The notes: generated by a model from the sequence alone, not told the origin. A DNA stretch of 64,000 bases from an uncultured Clostridia bacterium (GCA_944338165.1 CALVLN010000002.1:124001-188000), one strand, 5' to 3'. Shown: positions 52,749 through 61,614, counted from the stretch's first letter. Numbers and translations are program-made.

Positions 52749-53174
52749 TCAGTCCTCGACAGTAATTCCCATACTGCGCGCCGTGCCTGCGATCATGCTC
52801 ATCGCGCTTTCCAGCGACGTGCAGTTCAGATCGGGCATCTTCATCTTCGCGATCTCTTCCACCTGCGCCTTGGTGAGCTTGGCGACCTTCGTCTTGTTGG
52901 GCGTTGCGCTCGCCGTCTCGATGCCGCACGCCTTTTTGATGAGAACGGGTGCGGGGGGCGTCTTGAGGATGAACGTGAAAGAACGGTCCTGATAAATGGT
53001 GATGACGACGGGGATGATGAGCCCCGCTTCGTGCGCCGTCTTCGCGTTGAACTCCTTGGTGAACCCGGGAATGTTGATCCCGTGAGGGCCTAACGTCGAA
53101 CCTACAGGGGGTCCGGGCGTCGCCTTACCTGCCGGAAGCTGCAATTTGACAACCGCGGTAATTTTCTTTGCCAT
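52749..53174 (-). CDS. rplK: ribosomal protein L11
   Basis: 141 residues from [20 protein letters not shown], with [21 protein letters not shown] (thiostrepton-region binding N-domain) and C-terminal [13 protein letters not shown] precedes this ATG, so the upstream in-frame start is rejected. Confidence 0.98.
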   Translation of the reverse strand: MAKKITAVVKLQLPAGKATPGPPVGSTLGPHGINIPGFTKEFNAKTAHEAGLIIPVVITIYQDRSFTFILKTPPAPVLIKKACGIETASATPNKTKVAKLTKAQVEEIAKMKMPDLNCTSLESAMSMIAGTARSMGITVED

Positions 53175-53276
53175 AATAATCCTCCATTTGTGTGGTGATA
53201 ACAAGACGTCCCGCAAAAAGATTTGACGTCTCTCCCACTGCTATCGAAAGGCTGAGCGCCGTTTCAATCAAAAAAA

Positions 53277-53831
53277 TCAGTTTTCCTGTGCAGGCGCGGC
53301 GTCGATCGTCTTCATCTGCACGTATTCCACTTCCACGTCCTGGCTGGTGCCGAGCATGGAGACGGTCACCTTGGCGCGCTGCGACTTGTCGTTGAGCTCC
53401 TTGATGACGCCGATGAACCCCTGCAGGGGGCCGTTGTCGATGGAGACGGTGTCGCCGACGCGGAAATCCGCATCCACCACGAAATCTTCGAGACGCATCT
53501 TGCGGATCTCGTCTTCCTTCATGGGAATGGGGCGGCCCTGCGGGCCGACGAAGCCCGTGACCCCCCTCGTATTCGTCACGAGATACCAAAGCTGGTTGGA
53601 ATACACCATCTTGATAAAGACGTAGCAGGGGAGCAGCTTGCGCTCCACCACTTTTTTCTTGCCGTTTGCCTTTTCTTCGATGGTCTCTTCCGTAGGGATC
53701 TTCACGTCAACGATGCTGTCGCTGAGATTGTTGTTTTCGATCAGCCGCAGCAGACTGTCCTTCACCATCGACTCATAGCCTGAGTAGGTATGAAGGATAT
53801 ACCATTTCGGTTCGCTGTCCGGAGTCGCCAT
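53277..53831 (-). CDS. nusG: transcription elongation/termination factor NusG
   Basis: 184 residues. NGN domain (WYILHTYSGYESMVKDSL, LLPCYVFIKM, NTRGVTGFVG) and KOW domain (FRVGDTVSIDNGPLQGFIGVI). It binds RNA polymerase and, in Bacillota, promotes pausing. The gap to secE is 3 bp. Confidence 0.98.
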   Translation of the reverse strand: MATPDSEPKWYILHTYSGYESMVKDSLLRLIENNNLSDSIVDVKIPTEETIEEKANGKKKVVERKLLPCYVFIKMVYSNQLWYLVTNTRGVTGFVGPQGRPIPMKEDEIRKMRLEDFVVDADFRVGDTVSIDNGPLQGFIGVIKELNDKSQRAKVTVSMLGTSQDVEVEYVQMKTIDAAPAQEN

Positions 53832-53834
53832 CGT

Positions 53835-54101
53835 TTAGATCCCCCACTGCGTAATCAACTGCAAGAGCGCGGAAAAGCCGCTGTTGATCGCCGTCACGAT
53901 CACGGTGAACACGAGCACGATCCCGAGAACGACGCCCGTGGATTTGAGCGTCTTGCCGAACGAGGGCCAGGTGACCCGTTTGAGTTCGGAAAACGTCTCC
54001 TTGATCCGCGTCCACATACGGACGAAGATATTGGGCTTCTGGTTCTTGTTCGCTTTCGCCGGCTTCTGTGCGGCAGGTTTTTGTTCGTTGGTCTTTGCCA
54101 T
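53835..54101 (-). CDS. secE: preprotein translocase subunit SecE
   Basis: 88 residues. Lys/Ala-rich N-terminus, the conserved amphipathic helix RIKETFSELKRVTWPSFGKT, then one membrane span (GVVLGIVLVFTVIVTAI). Single-span SecE as usual in Bacillota. Confidence 0.97.
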   Translation of the reverse strand: MAKTNEQKPAAQKPAKANKNQKPNIFVRMWTRIKETFSELKRVTWPSFGKTLKSTGVVLGIVLVFTVIVTAINSGFSALLQLITQWGI

Positions 54102-54140
54102 GATTCAACCTCTCGGAGTTGCGCTTTTTCCGCGCGGAAA

Positions 54141-54305
54141 TTACTTGGATTCCTTGTGAACGGTGTGCTTCTTGCAGACGGGGCAGTACTTCTTGAGCTC
54201 AAGACGATCGGGATCGTTGCGCTTGTTCTTGAAGCTGTCGTAATTTCTGCTCTTGCACTCGGTACACTCGAACGTAACTTTCATTCTCGTCGATTTCGTA
54301 GCCAT
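54141..54305 (-). CDS. rpmG: ribosomal protein L33, zinc type
   Basis: 54 residues, read directly: begins [20 protein letters not shown] and ends [16 protein letters not shown]. Both CxxC pairs (CTEC, CPVC) are present, the C+ zinc-binding form, so no zinc-independent substitute is needed. It leads the rpmG-secE-nusG-rplK-rplA series. Confidence 0.96.
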   Translation of the reverse strand: MATKSTRMKVTFECTECKSRNYDSFKNKRNDPDRLELKKYCPVCKKHTVHKESK

Positions 54306-54360
54306 TTGTCGAAAACTCCATTACAAAAAAATTACACCCCTCTTCCAGGTGCGTGAAACA

Positions 54361-54389
54361 AGTTTATCACACTTTGACCCGCTTGTCAA
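54361..54389 (-). promoter_or_regulatory. sigma-A promoter of rpmG-secE-nusG-rplKA
   Basis: TTGACA (54389-54384), 17 nt, TAAACT (54366-54361). Confidence 0.85.
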
Positions 54390-54446
54390 TCGATTTTTTC
54401 TCGTTTTGCGGCTTAATTTTCTTGTTTTTTACAATTTTTTCCCGAG

Positions 54447-54470
54447 AAAAAAGCCGCGGGAGCGCGCGGC
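54447..54470 (-). terminator. terminator after recO
   Basis: GCCGCG / CGCGGC stem with T-run of six on the minus strand, at the recO stop codon. Confidence 0.8.
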
Positions 54471-54471
54471 G

Positions 54472-55182
54472 TCAGAAGAGTCCGAGAAAAGAGGCGAGCG
54501 CGGAAAGATCGCCGCCGATCTTGGCGGCGTAATAAGCGCGCAGAAGGCGCAGCGCCCGGCGCAGCCCGTCCTCCGTGCAGAGCGCCCCGTCGCAGGAAAG
54601 CCCGAGCGCCGAACGGACGGTATGATAGGTCGAAAGGCTGGCGGGCGTACCAGCGCACCCGGCGCAGCAGAACGTCCCTCCCGCAAACTCAAAGGCGATG
54701 CGTCCCGTAAGCGGTTTTCCGCAGAACGGACAATCCCCAGCGCGCACGGGATACCCGGCAAGGCGCAGCGCCGCGAGCAGGAATTTCACCAGCGGGCGCG
54801 CCGTCTCCCCCGCCGCCATCGCCCTGAGCGCCCCCACCGCCTCCACGAGCAAGCGGCCGTCCACCATGCCCTCGTACATGAGCCCGTCGCATGCCTCGCA
54901 GACCGCCGAGGCGGCATAGAGCGCGCCGATGTCCTCCCGCAGGGAATAGAATCCGTCGTACAGGGAAGCGGAGATGACGGTATAGCGGCCGGCGCGCTCC
55001 GCGAGCACGTATTCGGCAAAACAAAAAGGCTGGGCGGCAAACCGCAGTTTCGCCCCCGCCTTGCGGACGCCCTTCACCGCCGCGCCGATCTTGCCGCGGT
55101 CCGCCGTGAGGAGCGTCACCATCCTGTCATGTTCGCCGTAATCTGCCGTGCGCAGCACGAGCGCATCCGCCTTGATCTCCAT
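54472..55182 (-). CDS. recO: DNA repair protein RecO
   Basis: 236 residues from MEIKADALVLRTADYGEHDR; the ATG follows AAAAGG that ends the preceding micro-gene. OB-fold N-domain (MVTLLTADRGKIGAAVKGVRK) and zinc finger CPFCG...CCAGC. It loads RecA with RecR. Last gene of the yqfC-to-recO block. Confidence 0.95.
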   Translation of the reverse strand: MEIKADALVLRTADYGEHDRMVTLLTADRGKIGAAVKGVRKAGAKLRFAAQPFCFAEYVLAERAGRYTVISASLYDGFYSLREDIGALYAASAVCEACDGLMYEGMVDGRLLVEAVGALRAMAAGETARPLVKFLLAALRLAGYPVRAGDCPFCGKPLTGRIAFEFAGGTFCCAGCAGTPASLSTYHTVRSALGLSCDGALCTEDGLRRALRLLRAYYAAKIGGDLSALASFLGLF

Positions 55183-55184
55183 GG

Positions 55185-55280
55185 TCACCTTTTGAGTTTT
55201 TTGTACAGCATGTAATAGGTGAGGCTGCCCGTCTTTTCAAACAGCTCCCAGGCAAGTTCCGCCGCATCCCGTTCTTTCAT
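55185..55280 (-). CDS. yqzL: YqzL-like 31-residue protein
   Basis: Read directly: MKERDAAELAWELFEKTGSL then TYYMLYKKLKR. GGAGGGGATC lies before the ATG and the stop is 2 nt ahead of the recO start. It matches the YqzL pattern (a Trp-x-x-Phe-x-x-TG helix and a Tyr-rich end) and its place between era and recO is the conserved one in Bacillota. Role unknown; possible translational coupler of recO. Confidence 0.8.
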   Translation of the reverse strand: MKERDAAELAWELFEKTGSLTYYMLYKKLKR

Positions 55281-55360
55281 GATCCCCTCCGCGCACAGTA
55301 TGTGCAGCGCGCCGGAGGCTATACGGCACGAAAGCGCAGACATGGCTGCGCCGTATGCGA

Positions 55361-56248
55361 TCAATCCTCGCTGCGGTAGCCGAGCTCGCGCAGCATGCCT
55401 TCGCGGTCGCGCCAGTTTTCCCGCACCTTGACGTAGACCGTCAGGAAAACTTTTGCGCCGAGGAATTTTTCCATATCCTGCCGCGCGAACGCCGCGGTTT
55501 CCTTGAGCGCGCGCCCCTGCTTGCCGATGAGGATGGCTTTGTGGTTGCTCTTTTCGCAGACGACGTCGAGATCGATGTGATAAACGCCGTTTTCCTGTCT
55601 TTCAAAGGTATTGACGACGACGGCGACGCCGTGCGGGATCTCCTTCTCGTATTTGAGAAGGATCTTTTCGCGCATGAGCTCCGCGATCATGAATTTTTCG
55701 CTGCGGTCGGAGACGACGTCCTCGGGGAAAACGGGCTCCCCCTCGGGCAAAAGCTGCGTGACCGCATCGAGCAGGCGGCGCAGATTTTTCCCCTTGCGCG
55801 CAGACACGGGGTATACGTCCGCCTCGATGCCGGCCTCGCCGAGCACCTGCACGCCGCGCGGGATCTCCGCCTCGGGCATGATATCGATCTTGGTGAACGC
55901 GACGAGCATGGGGATGCCGAGCGCGGCATATTTTTTTACGAGGGAGACGTCCTCTTCCGAGACGCCCGCATGCCCGTCGAGCACGTAGAGGATGGCGTCC
56001 ACGTCCTTTGCCGACGTCTCCGTGGTGTGCATCATGAGATCGGTGAGCGCGTTGCGCGCGCGATAAATGCCGGGCGTATCCACGAACACGATCTGGCGGG
56101 ACGCCTCGCTTCGCACGCCCAGGATGCGGTCGCGCGTCGTCTGCGGTTTGGGGGAAACGATGGCGACCTTTTCCCCGACCAGAACGTTGATGAGCGTGCT
56201 CTTGCCCGCGTTTGCCTTGCCGATGACTGCTACGTATCCGCTTCTCAT
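55361..56248 (-). CDS. era: GTPase Era
   Basis: 295 residues. G1 GKANAGKST, G3 DTPGIY, G4 TKID, then the KH domain (HKAILIGKQGRALKETAAFAR). It helps mature the 16S rRNA 3' end and the 30S subunit. The G1 loop reads KANAGKST where most Era proteins have RPNVGKST; the P-loop Lys and Ser/Thr are intact, so this is variation rather than loss. Confidence 0.97.
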   Translation of the reverse strand: MRSGYVAVIGKANAGKSTLINVLVGEKVAIVSPKPQTTRDRILGVRSEASRQIVFVDTPGIYRARNALTDLMMHTTETSAKDVDAILYVLDGHAGVSEEDVSLVKKYAALGIPMLVAFTKIDIMPEAEIPRGVQVLGEAGIEADVYPVSARKGKNLRRLLDAVTQLLPEGEPVFPEDVVSDRSEKFMIAELMREKILLKYEKEIPHGVAVVVNTFERQENGVYHIDLDVVCEKSNHKAILIGKQGRALKETAAFARQDMEKFLGAKVFLTVYVKVRENWRDREGMLRELGYRSED

Positions 56249-56249
56249 A

Positions 56250-56726
56250 TCATTCCCTTTCCAGCCCCATCTTGCGCAGGACTTCTTCTTCCCTTGCGCG
56301 CATCTGCGCCTTATCCGCCTCGGTCTCGTGATCGTACCCGAGGCAATGCATGACCCCGTGCACGGTGAGGTAAAAAAGCTCCCGCCGCATGCCGTGTCCG
56401 TATTCTTCCGCCTGTTCTTCCGCGCGCTTGGTGCAGATGACCACGCTGCCCAGAAACAGCCTGCCCGCCTCGTCCAACTCGTCGCCGTACTCGTCCGAGG
56501 AGAGAAATTCCCCGCGGATGCCGTCCAGCGAAGGAAAGCTCAGCACGTCGGTCACGCGGTCGATGCCGCGCTGTTCGCGGTTGAGGCGGCGGATCTCCTC
56601 CTCGCCGACGAGCAGCACCTCGAGCGAAAAGGCAACGTCCCCTTCCGCGGCGCCCGCAAGCGCCCCTTCGAGCAGCGCCCTGTCCGCATCGGAGAACGCC
56701 TCCGTATCCAGATAAAAATCACTCAT
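56250..56726 (-). CDS. ybeY: endoribonuclease YbeY
   Basis: 158 residues from MSDFYLDTEAFSDADRALLE, overlapping the stop of the HD-protein gene by ATGA. Metal-binding histidines 123, 127 and 133 in HGVMHCLGYDHE; RVTDVLSFP is also diagnostic. It acts in 16S rRNA 3'-end processing and late 70S quality control, together with Era encoded next to it. Confidence 0.97.
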   Translation of the reverse strand: MSDFYLDTEAFSDADRALLEGALAGAAEGDVAFSLEVLLVGEEEIRRLNREQRGIDRVTDVLSFPSLDGIRGEFLSSDEYGDELDEAGRLFLGSVVICTKRAEEQAEEYGHGMRRELFYLTVHGVMHCLGYDHETEADKAQMRAREEEVLRKMGLERE

Positions 56727-58216
56727 TCCGCGCCCTCCTCGCGTTCCGCATCCCCTTCGCGGTTGAAGCGGATGGCGGGATACGCCACCCGGTGGTGATA
56801 CACCCCGGAAAGCGTGGAGACGAGCGCCTGTTTGATGACGGTGAGCTCGCGCATGGTAATGTCGCAATTGACGAACTGATCGAGATCCATGCGTTCCTCA
56901 ATGATGCTCCGCACGACCTTTTCCACCGTCTCCGGCGTGCGCTCCTTCATGGCGCGCACCGCCGCCTCCGTCGCATCCGCGATCATGACGATGGCGGCGA
57001 TCTTGGTATGCGGCGTGGGGCCGAGGTAGGAATAATCGCGGATGTTCACGTCCCCGCCCGAGATCTTCATCGCCTTTGCGTAGAAAAACTTGATGGGCAG
57101 CGTGCCGTGATGCTCGCGCGCGACGTCGGCAAAGATCTCCGGCATGTGGTGCGCGATGAGCAGATCGTATCCGTCCTTGGTATGCGAACGGATGATGTCC
57201 GCGGAAAGTTCGGGGGTGAGTTCGTCGTGAATGTTGTAGCCCGTCTGGTTTTCCGTAAAGCATTCGGGCTGCTTGAGTTTGCCGACGTCGTGATAGCAGG
57301 CGGCGGCGCGGGCGAGCTCGGCGTTTTCCCCGATGGCGAGCGCGCACATTTCGGCGAGCTGCGCCACCGTCATGGAATGGTTGAAGGTGCCGGGCGCTTC
57401 CGTCTTGAGGCGGGCGAGCAGCGGCGCATCCGTGCTGGTGAGCTCGCGCAGGCGGAACACGGTGAGGCGGTTGAACGCCCGCTCGAATACGGGCAGAAGC
57501 GCCAGCGTGAACACCGCCGAAAGCACGCAGCCGACGACGCCCCAGACCGCGGAAAGCAGAAATGCCGTCGTCTCGATCTCGTTGATGCCGGAAAGCTCAA
57601 AGAGCAGGACGATGATAACGGTAGGCACGGAGACCGCCGCGCCGGCGAGCAAAAGGCCGCCGCGCGTCTTGACGCCGCCCGCCGCAAAGATGGAGAACGT
57701 CCCGCAGACAAAGCCGAGCATGAGCGAATAATACATGACGTTGCTCACCGTCACGCTGAAATTGTTGGTGTAAATGTCGATGATGAAGGTGAGCAGCGAA
57801 AAGACGAAGTTCAGCATGATCGCCTGTCTGCGCCCGAACAGGTACAAAAAGACGAGCGCGACGAGCGCGAACGGGCGCGCGTATACGCTGACGTATTTGC
57901 CGAAGATGAAGTACAGCGCAATGGCGACGGCAAAGACGGAAAACACGAGGATGATGTTGCGGGAATGATACAAAAGCTCCCTGTCCTCAAAATAGTAATA
58001 ATAATAGACGATGCAGCAGAGCAAAAAGACGCAGATGATGAGCGAGAGCACCTGCGAGAGATACTCTTTGAGATACGAGATCCAGCCCTGCACGTCGTTG
58101 ATCACGATCATGATGAAAATGATGGCGAGCAACGCCAGGAAGCAGAGCATAAACGTAAAGAGACTTGCCGCCAGGCGGCGCTTGTCCGTACCCGATACGA
58201 TCTTGCTTTTTTTCAT
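56723..58216 (-). CDS. pgpH: 7TM-HD phosphodiesterase (PgpH/YqfF type) lacking the extracellular sensor domain
   Basis: 497 residues from MKKSKIVSGTDKRRLAASLF with AGGAG upstream. About seven to eight spans (residues 17-265), then the HD domain: FNHSMTVAQLAEMCA, YHDVGKLKQP, IRSHTKDGYDLLIAHHMPE, REHHGTLPIKFFY. Homologues such as B. subtilis YqfF (about 710 residues) hydrolyse cyclic di-AMP and carry a large extracellular 7TMR-HDED domain after the first span; here only a short loop remains. HD residues look complete, so enzymatic activity is expected but ligand sensing should differ. Confidence 0.9.
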   Translation of the reverse strand: MKKSKIVSGTDKRRLAASLFTFMLCFLALLAIIFIMIVINDVQGWISYLKEYLSQVLSLIICVFLLCCIVYYYYYFEDRELLYHSRNIILVFSVFAVAIALYFIFGKYVSVYARPFALVALVFLYLFGRRQAIMLNFVFSLLTFIIDIYTNNFSVTVSNVMYYSLMLGFVCGTFSIFAAGGVKTRGGLLLAGAAVSVPTVIIVLLFELSGINEIETTAFLLSAVWGVVGCVLSAVFTLALLPVFERAFNRLTVFRLRELTSTDAPLLARLKTEAPGTFNHSMTVAQLAEMCALAIGENAELARAAACYHDVGKLKQPECFTENQTGYNIHDELTPELSADIIRSHTKDGYDLLIAHHMPEIFADVAREHHGTLPIKFFYAKAMKISGGDVNIRDYSYLGPTPHTKIAAIVMIADATEAAVRAMKERTPETVEKVVRSIIEERMDLDQFVNCDITMRELTVIKQALVSTLSGVYHHRVAYPAIRFNREGDAEREEGAE

Positions 58217-59193
58217 CCTTTTTCTCCTTTCCGGCGCCGTTCTGCCTCCCGCTCGTATGCGCGCACGATGCGCATGACGAGCGGATGGCGCACGACGTCG
58301 CTCTCCGTAAGCGTACATACGGCGATCTCCTCCACGCCCTTCAGGATGGAGACGGCATGTCTGAGCCCGCTGGACTTCCCTTCCGGCAGATCCGTCTGCG
58401 TCATGTCGCCCGTGACCACCATGCGGCTCCCCTCCCCGAGGCGGGTAAGAAACATCTTCATCTGTTCGCGCGTGGCGTTCTGCGCCTCGTCGAGGATGAT
58501 GAAGGCGCTGTTGAGCGTGCGCCCGCGCATATAGGCGAGCGGCGCCACTTCGATGACGCCCTTTTCCATGAGCTTTGCATACGTCTCCGCCCCGAACAGC
58601 TCCTGCAGCGCGTCGTAAAGCGGCCGCAGATACGGGTCGACCTTGGTCTGCAGGTCGCCGGGGAGAAAGCCGAGCTTTTCCCCCGCTTCCACCGCGGGAC
58701 GGGTGAGGATGATCTTCTCCACTTCCTTCGCCTTATAGGCAGAGACTGCCAGACAGACGGCAAGATACGTCTTGCCCGTCCCCGCAGGTCCCACGCCGAA
58801 GGTAACGGTATTCTTCCTGATCGCCGAGACGTACGCCTTCTGCCCGACCGTCTTGCATTTGACGGGTTTGCCGCGCGACGTGACCGCGATGACGTCCTTC
58901 ATGACGCTCTGGAGATCGGCGGCATGCCCTTCCCGTGCCAGCGAGAGGCAATAGAGCAGGGTGCTCCTGTCGATGGACTCCCCCGCGCGGATGACGGAGA
59001 GCAGCCCTTCGAGCGCCTGCACGCCGACCGCGACGTGCGCCTCCTCCCCTTCCAGGGCAACGGCGGTCCCCTCGATGCGGGTGCTCAGTTCGAGCTCCCG
59101 CGCGATGGTCTGCAAATTTTCATCGTAGATGCCGAGCACCTTCTGGAGCGCCTCTAAGCCCCCCGTCTCGACCGTCGTCTTTGTCCTTGCCGT
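58213..59193 (-). CDS. phoH: PhoH-family ATPase, probable ACG start
   Basis: 326 residues if read from the ACG at 59193; the first ordinary start (GTG 59139) gives 308 and loses conserved N-terminal sequence. The in-frame codons before GTG encode ARTKTTVETGGLEALQKV, which joins LGIYDENLQTIARELEL in the way PhoH proteins begin, and GGGGGAGG lies 8 nt before the ACG. ATPase motifs: VGPAGTGKTYLA, ILTRPAVEAGEKLGFLPG, FIILDEAQN, TGDMTQTDLP. Likely an RNA-associated ATPase working with YbeY. Its stop overlaps the pgpH start (ATGA). Confidence 0.88.
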   Translation of the reverse strand, partial: TARTKTTVETGGLEALQKVLGIYDENLQTIARELELSTRIEGTAVALEGEEAHVAVGVQALEGLLSVIRAGESIDRSTLLYCLSLAREGHAADLQSVMKDVIAVTSRGKPVKCKTVGQKAYVSAIRKNTVTFGVGPAGTGKTYLAVCLAVSAYKAKEVEKIILTRPAVEAGEKLGFLPGDLQTKVDPYLRPLYDALQELFGAETYAKLMEKGVIEVAPLAYMRGRTLNSAFIILDEAQNATREQMKMFLTRLGEGSRMVVTGDMTQTDLPEGKSSGLRHAVSILKGVEEIAVCTLTESDVVRHPLVMRIVRAYEREAERRRKGEKG

Positions 59194-59225
59194 AAACCTA
59201 TCCTCCCCCGCACGGATCGCGCGGT

Positions 59226-60086
59226 CTATCCCATGTTGATGCGGACGGAGATGAGCGCCACGCCCTCCAGGCGGTATCCGTTCTCCGTACGCAGGCTATG
59301 TACTTCTTCCGTTTCCCCATACAGCAGGGAAAGTTTGTTCAGCGCTTCCTCGGGCGAAGACGCCGCGATCTCCTCGCAAAAGGGAACGGCGATGACCGCG
59401 CCCGCAATGACGTATCCTTCCGTGCCGTCCCCGCGCGCGCAGGAAACGAGCACGTCGCCCGCCGCCACCTCCTGTCCCTCCGCGACGCACGGCGTGCCGC
59501 GCACGGCAATGAGCTCGCGCACGGTCCCGCCCTGCGGGGCGCGCAGCGGGCCGGATCGCAGGGGCGCCGCCTCGTCGCTCACCTCGATCTCCACCGTAAG
59601 GACGCCGCCCTCCGCATGCAGGGAACAATAAGACACGCGGGGCAGAGAGAGGATCTCCGCCGAAAGAGGCGCCGGGTCGCGCGGGGCGGCGGCAAACAGC
59701 CGCACGCCGTGTTCCCGCAGGATCGCAAGCGCTTCCGTCTCATAGTATGCGCCGCTTCCCGTCACCTCAATGCGCAGAACGAGCGACTGCGCGGCAACGG
59801 CCGCCAGACAAAAGAGAGCGGCGCCGAACAGCAGACCGAGGCGGGCGGCAGCGCGCCGCATAAGGCGCGCCGCGCCGAGATAGCGCACTTTTTTTACATT
59901 ATAACACGATGCGCGCAAAATTGCAAAGGCTTTTTTCAAGTCTTTGCAGGCAACCTCGAGGAAAACCCCGTTTTGCGGCGTTTTTTGTGCGGAAAATACC
60001 GTTACGCCGCGCCGCGTGAGCTTATCCACGGCGCCAAAGGCGCTCAAGCCTTCCACCTGCAGCCGCGCCCTGCCCACGTTCAGCAT
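59226..60086 (-). CDS. yqfD: sporulation protein YqfD
   Basis: 286 residues from MLNVGRARLQVEGLSAFGAV; GGAGG lies 7 nt before the ATG. One membrane span (about residues 75-97), then an extracytoplasmic beta-rich part ending VHSLRTENGYRLEGVALISV; CAEGQEV-like PCVAEGQEVAAGDVLVS is typical. Shorter than B. subtilis YqfD (about 398) as in many clostridia. In B. subtilis it is a mother-cell protein needed for spore maturation. It overlaps yqfC by 7 bp. Confidence 0.88.
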   Translation of the reverse strand: MLNVGRARLQVEGLSAFGAVDKLTRRGVTVFSAQKTPQNGVFLEVACKDLKKAFAILRASCYNVKKVRYLGAARLMRRAAARLGLLFGAALFCLAAVAAQSLVLRIEVTGSGAYYETEALAILREHGVRLFAAAPRDPAPLSAEILSLPRVSYCSLHAEGGVLTVEIEVSDEAAPLRSGPLRAPQGGTVRELIAVRGTPCVAEGQEVAAGDVLVSCARGDGTEGYVIAGAVIAVPFCEEIAASSPEEALNKLSLLYGETEEVHSLRTENGYRLEGVALISVRINMG

Positions 60087-60346
60087 TCCCGTACCTCCAC
60101 GCGCACGATCTCGCCGCGCACGCACACGTCTCCCTGAAAACATCTGCCGAGCGAAAGATCCCGCCCTTCGATGGCGGCAACCGCCCGCCGCCCCTTCAGG
60201 ACGATGCGCGCCGGAGAAAACTCCAGGATGCCTTTTACGTTCTGAAAATACCCGCCCACGCCCGCCGCCACGGCGAATTGCAGGCGCGCGGGGTCGAGAT
60301 CGCCCTCGGCGGCAAGCAGGCGGAAAAATTCTTCAAACAGCTTCAT
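60080..60346 (-). CDS. yqfC: YabP/YqfC-family sporulation protein
   Basis: 88 residues. VKGILEFSPARIVLKGRRAVAAIEGRDLSLGRCFQGDVCVRGEIVRVEV matches the YabP/YqfC fold (repeated short strands with a GEI motif near the end). It is the first gene of the yqfC-recO block. A sigma-E-like CATACAAT lies 7 nt before the ATG; the AGGGAAG in that gap is too close to serve as a good Shine-Dalgarno. Confidence 0.87.
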   Translation of the reverse strand: MKLFEEFFRLLAAEGDLDPARLQFAVAAGVGGYFQNVKGILEFSPARIVLKGRRAVAAIEGRDLSLGRCFQGDVCVRGEIVRVEVREC

Positions 60347-60353
60347 CTTCCCT

Positions 60354-60384
60354 ATTGTATGCCGCGCGGCCGCGCTTTACGACC
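60354..60384 (-). promoter_or_regulatory. sigma-E-like sporulation promoter of yqfC
   Basis: CATACAAT (60361-60354) equals the B. subtilis sigma-E -10 consensus. About 14 nt upstream GTCGTAAA is an acceptable -35 (compare ATCATATT). A sigma-A reading needs a poor -35 (TCGTAA). The expected start site falls at or next to the ATG. Confidence 0.6.
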
Positions 60385-60445
60385 TTCAACTTAGGTGCGA
60401 TAAACGGCTGCCTGCCGCTTTTTATTCGGACATGCCCCGCCTGAA

Positions 60446-60478
60446 AGAAAAATTCCCCGCGGGAGACCCGCGGGGAAT
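60446..60478 (-). terminator. terminator of gap
   Basis: ATTCCCCGCGGG / CCCGCGGGGAAT stem with a 3-nt loop and TTTTTC on the minus strand. Confidence 0.9.
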
Positions 60479-60497
60479 GCAGACCGGAAATTCCGGA

Positions 60498-61517
60498 TCA
60501 AAGCTCTGCAAAGAATTTGATCGTTCTGACCATCTGGCTGGTGTAAGAGTTTTCGTTGTCGTACCAGGAGACGACTTTCACGAGCGTCGTCCCGTCGCCC
60601 ATGGGCATGCACTTGGTCTGCGTTGCATCGAACAGCGAACCGTAGGTGATGCCGATGATGTCGGAGGAAACGAGCTGCTCTTCGGTATAGCCGAAGGAAG
60701 CGGAAGAAGCCGCCTTCATCGCGTTGTTGACGGTATCCTTATCGATATCGCCTTCGCAGATGGCGACGAGCTGGGTCAGCGAACCGGTGGGGACGGGAAC
60801 GCGCTGTGCGCAGCCGTCGAGCACGCCGTTGAGTTCGGGGATGACGAGGCCGATCGCCTTGGCAGCGCCCGTGGAATTGGGAACGATGTTGATGGCGGCA
60901 GCGCGCGCACGGCGAAGGTCGCCCTTGCGATGAGGGCCGTCCAGCAGCATCTGATCGCCCGTATAGGCGTGGATGGTCGTCATGTAGCCCTTCTTGATCT
61001 TCGCGAGCTTGTTGAGCGCGTTGGCCATGGGAGCAAGGCAGTTGGTCGTGCAGGACGCCGCGGAAATGATGGTGTCTGCCTTGGTCAGCGTGTTCTCGTT
61101 GACGCTGAAGACGATGGTAGGAAGGTCGTTACCCGCGGGAGCGGAGATGACGACTTTCTTGGCGCCCGCATCGATGTGCGCCTGCGCCTTTGCCTTCGAG
61201 GTGTAGAAGCCGGTGCATTCGAGCACGACGTCAACGCCGATCTCCTTCCAGGGAAGATCCGCCGCGTTCTTCTCGGCATAGATCTTGATGGTCTTGCCGC
61301 AGACGGTGATCGTACCTTCCTCGTCGTTTGCGGAAACGGTGTCGGCATGTTCGTATCTGCCCTGTGCGGAATCGTACTTCAGAAGGTGCGCGAGCATCTT
61401 GGGGCTGGTAAGGTCGTTGATGGCAACGATCTCATAGCCGGGCGCGCCGAACATCTGACGGAACGCAAGGCGTCCGATACGGCCGAATCCGTTAATTGCA
61501 ACTCTTACATTTGCCAT
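60498..61517 (-). CDS. gap: glyceraldehyde-3-phosphate dehydrogenase
   Basis: 339 residues. NAD-binding start [17 protein letters not shown], catalytic Cys156 in [10 protein letters not shown], phosphate-site and S-loop regions ([26 protein letters not shown]), and [14 protein letters not shown] at the end. Central glycolytic enzyme. It is monocistronic with a strong promoter and terminator. Confidence 0.98.
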   Translation of the reverse strand: MANVRVAINGFGRIGRLAFRQMFGAPGYEIVAINDLTSPKMLAHLLKYDSAQGRYEHADTVSANDEEGTITVCGKTIKIYAEKNAADLPWKEIGVDVVLECTGFYTSKAKAQAHIDAGAKKVVISAPAGNDLPTIVFSVNENTLTKADTIISAASCTTNCLAPMANALNKLAKIKKGYMTTIHAYTGDQMLLDGPHRKGDLRRARAAAINIVPNSTGAAKAIGLVIPELNGVLDGCAQRVPVPTGSLTQLVAICEGDIDKDTVNNAMKAASSASFGYTEEQLVSSDIIGITYGSLFDATQTKCMPMGDGTTLVKVVSWYDNENSYTSQMVRTIKFFAEL

Positions 61518-61585
61518 GGTAATAAAATCCTCCGTTTATTAAAACATATTTCGACGCCGTTTCCCGACGCCTGTTTACCGATAGT

Positions 61586-61614
61586 ATTATACCACCCTTT
61601 TGCACGTTCGTCAA
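61586..61614 (-). promoter_or_regulatory. strong sigma-A promoter of gap
   Basis: TTGACG (61614-61609), 17 nt, TATAAT (61591-61586). Confidence 0.88.
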
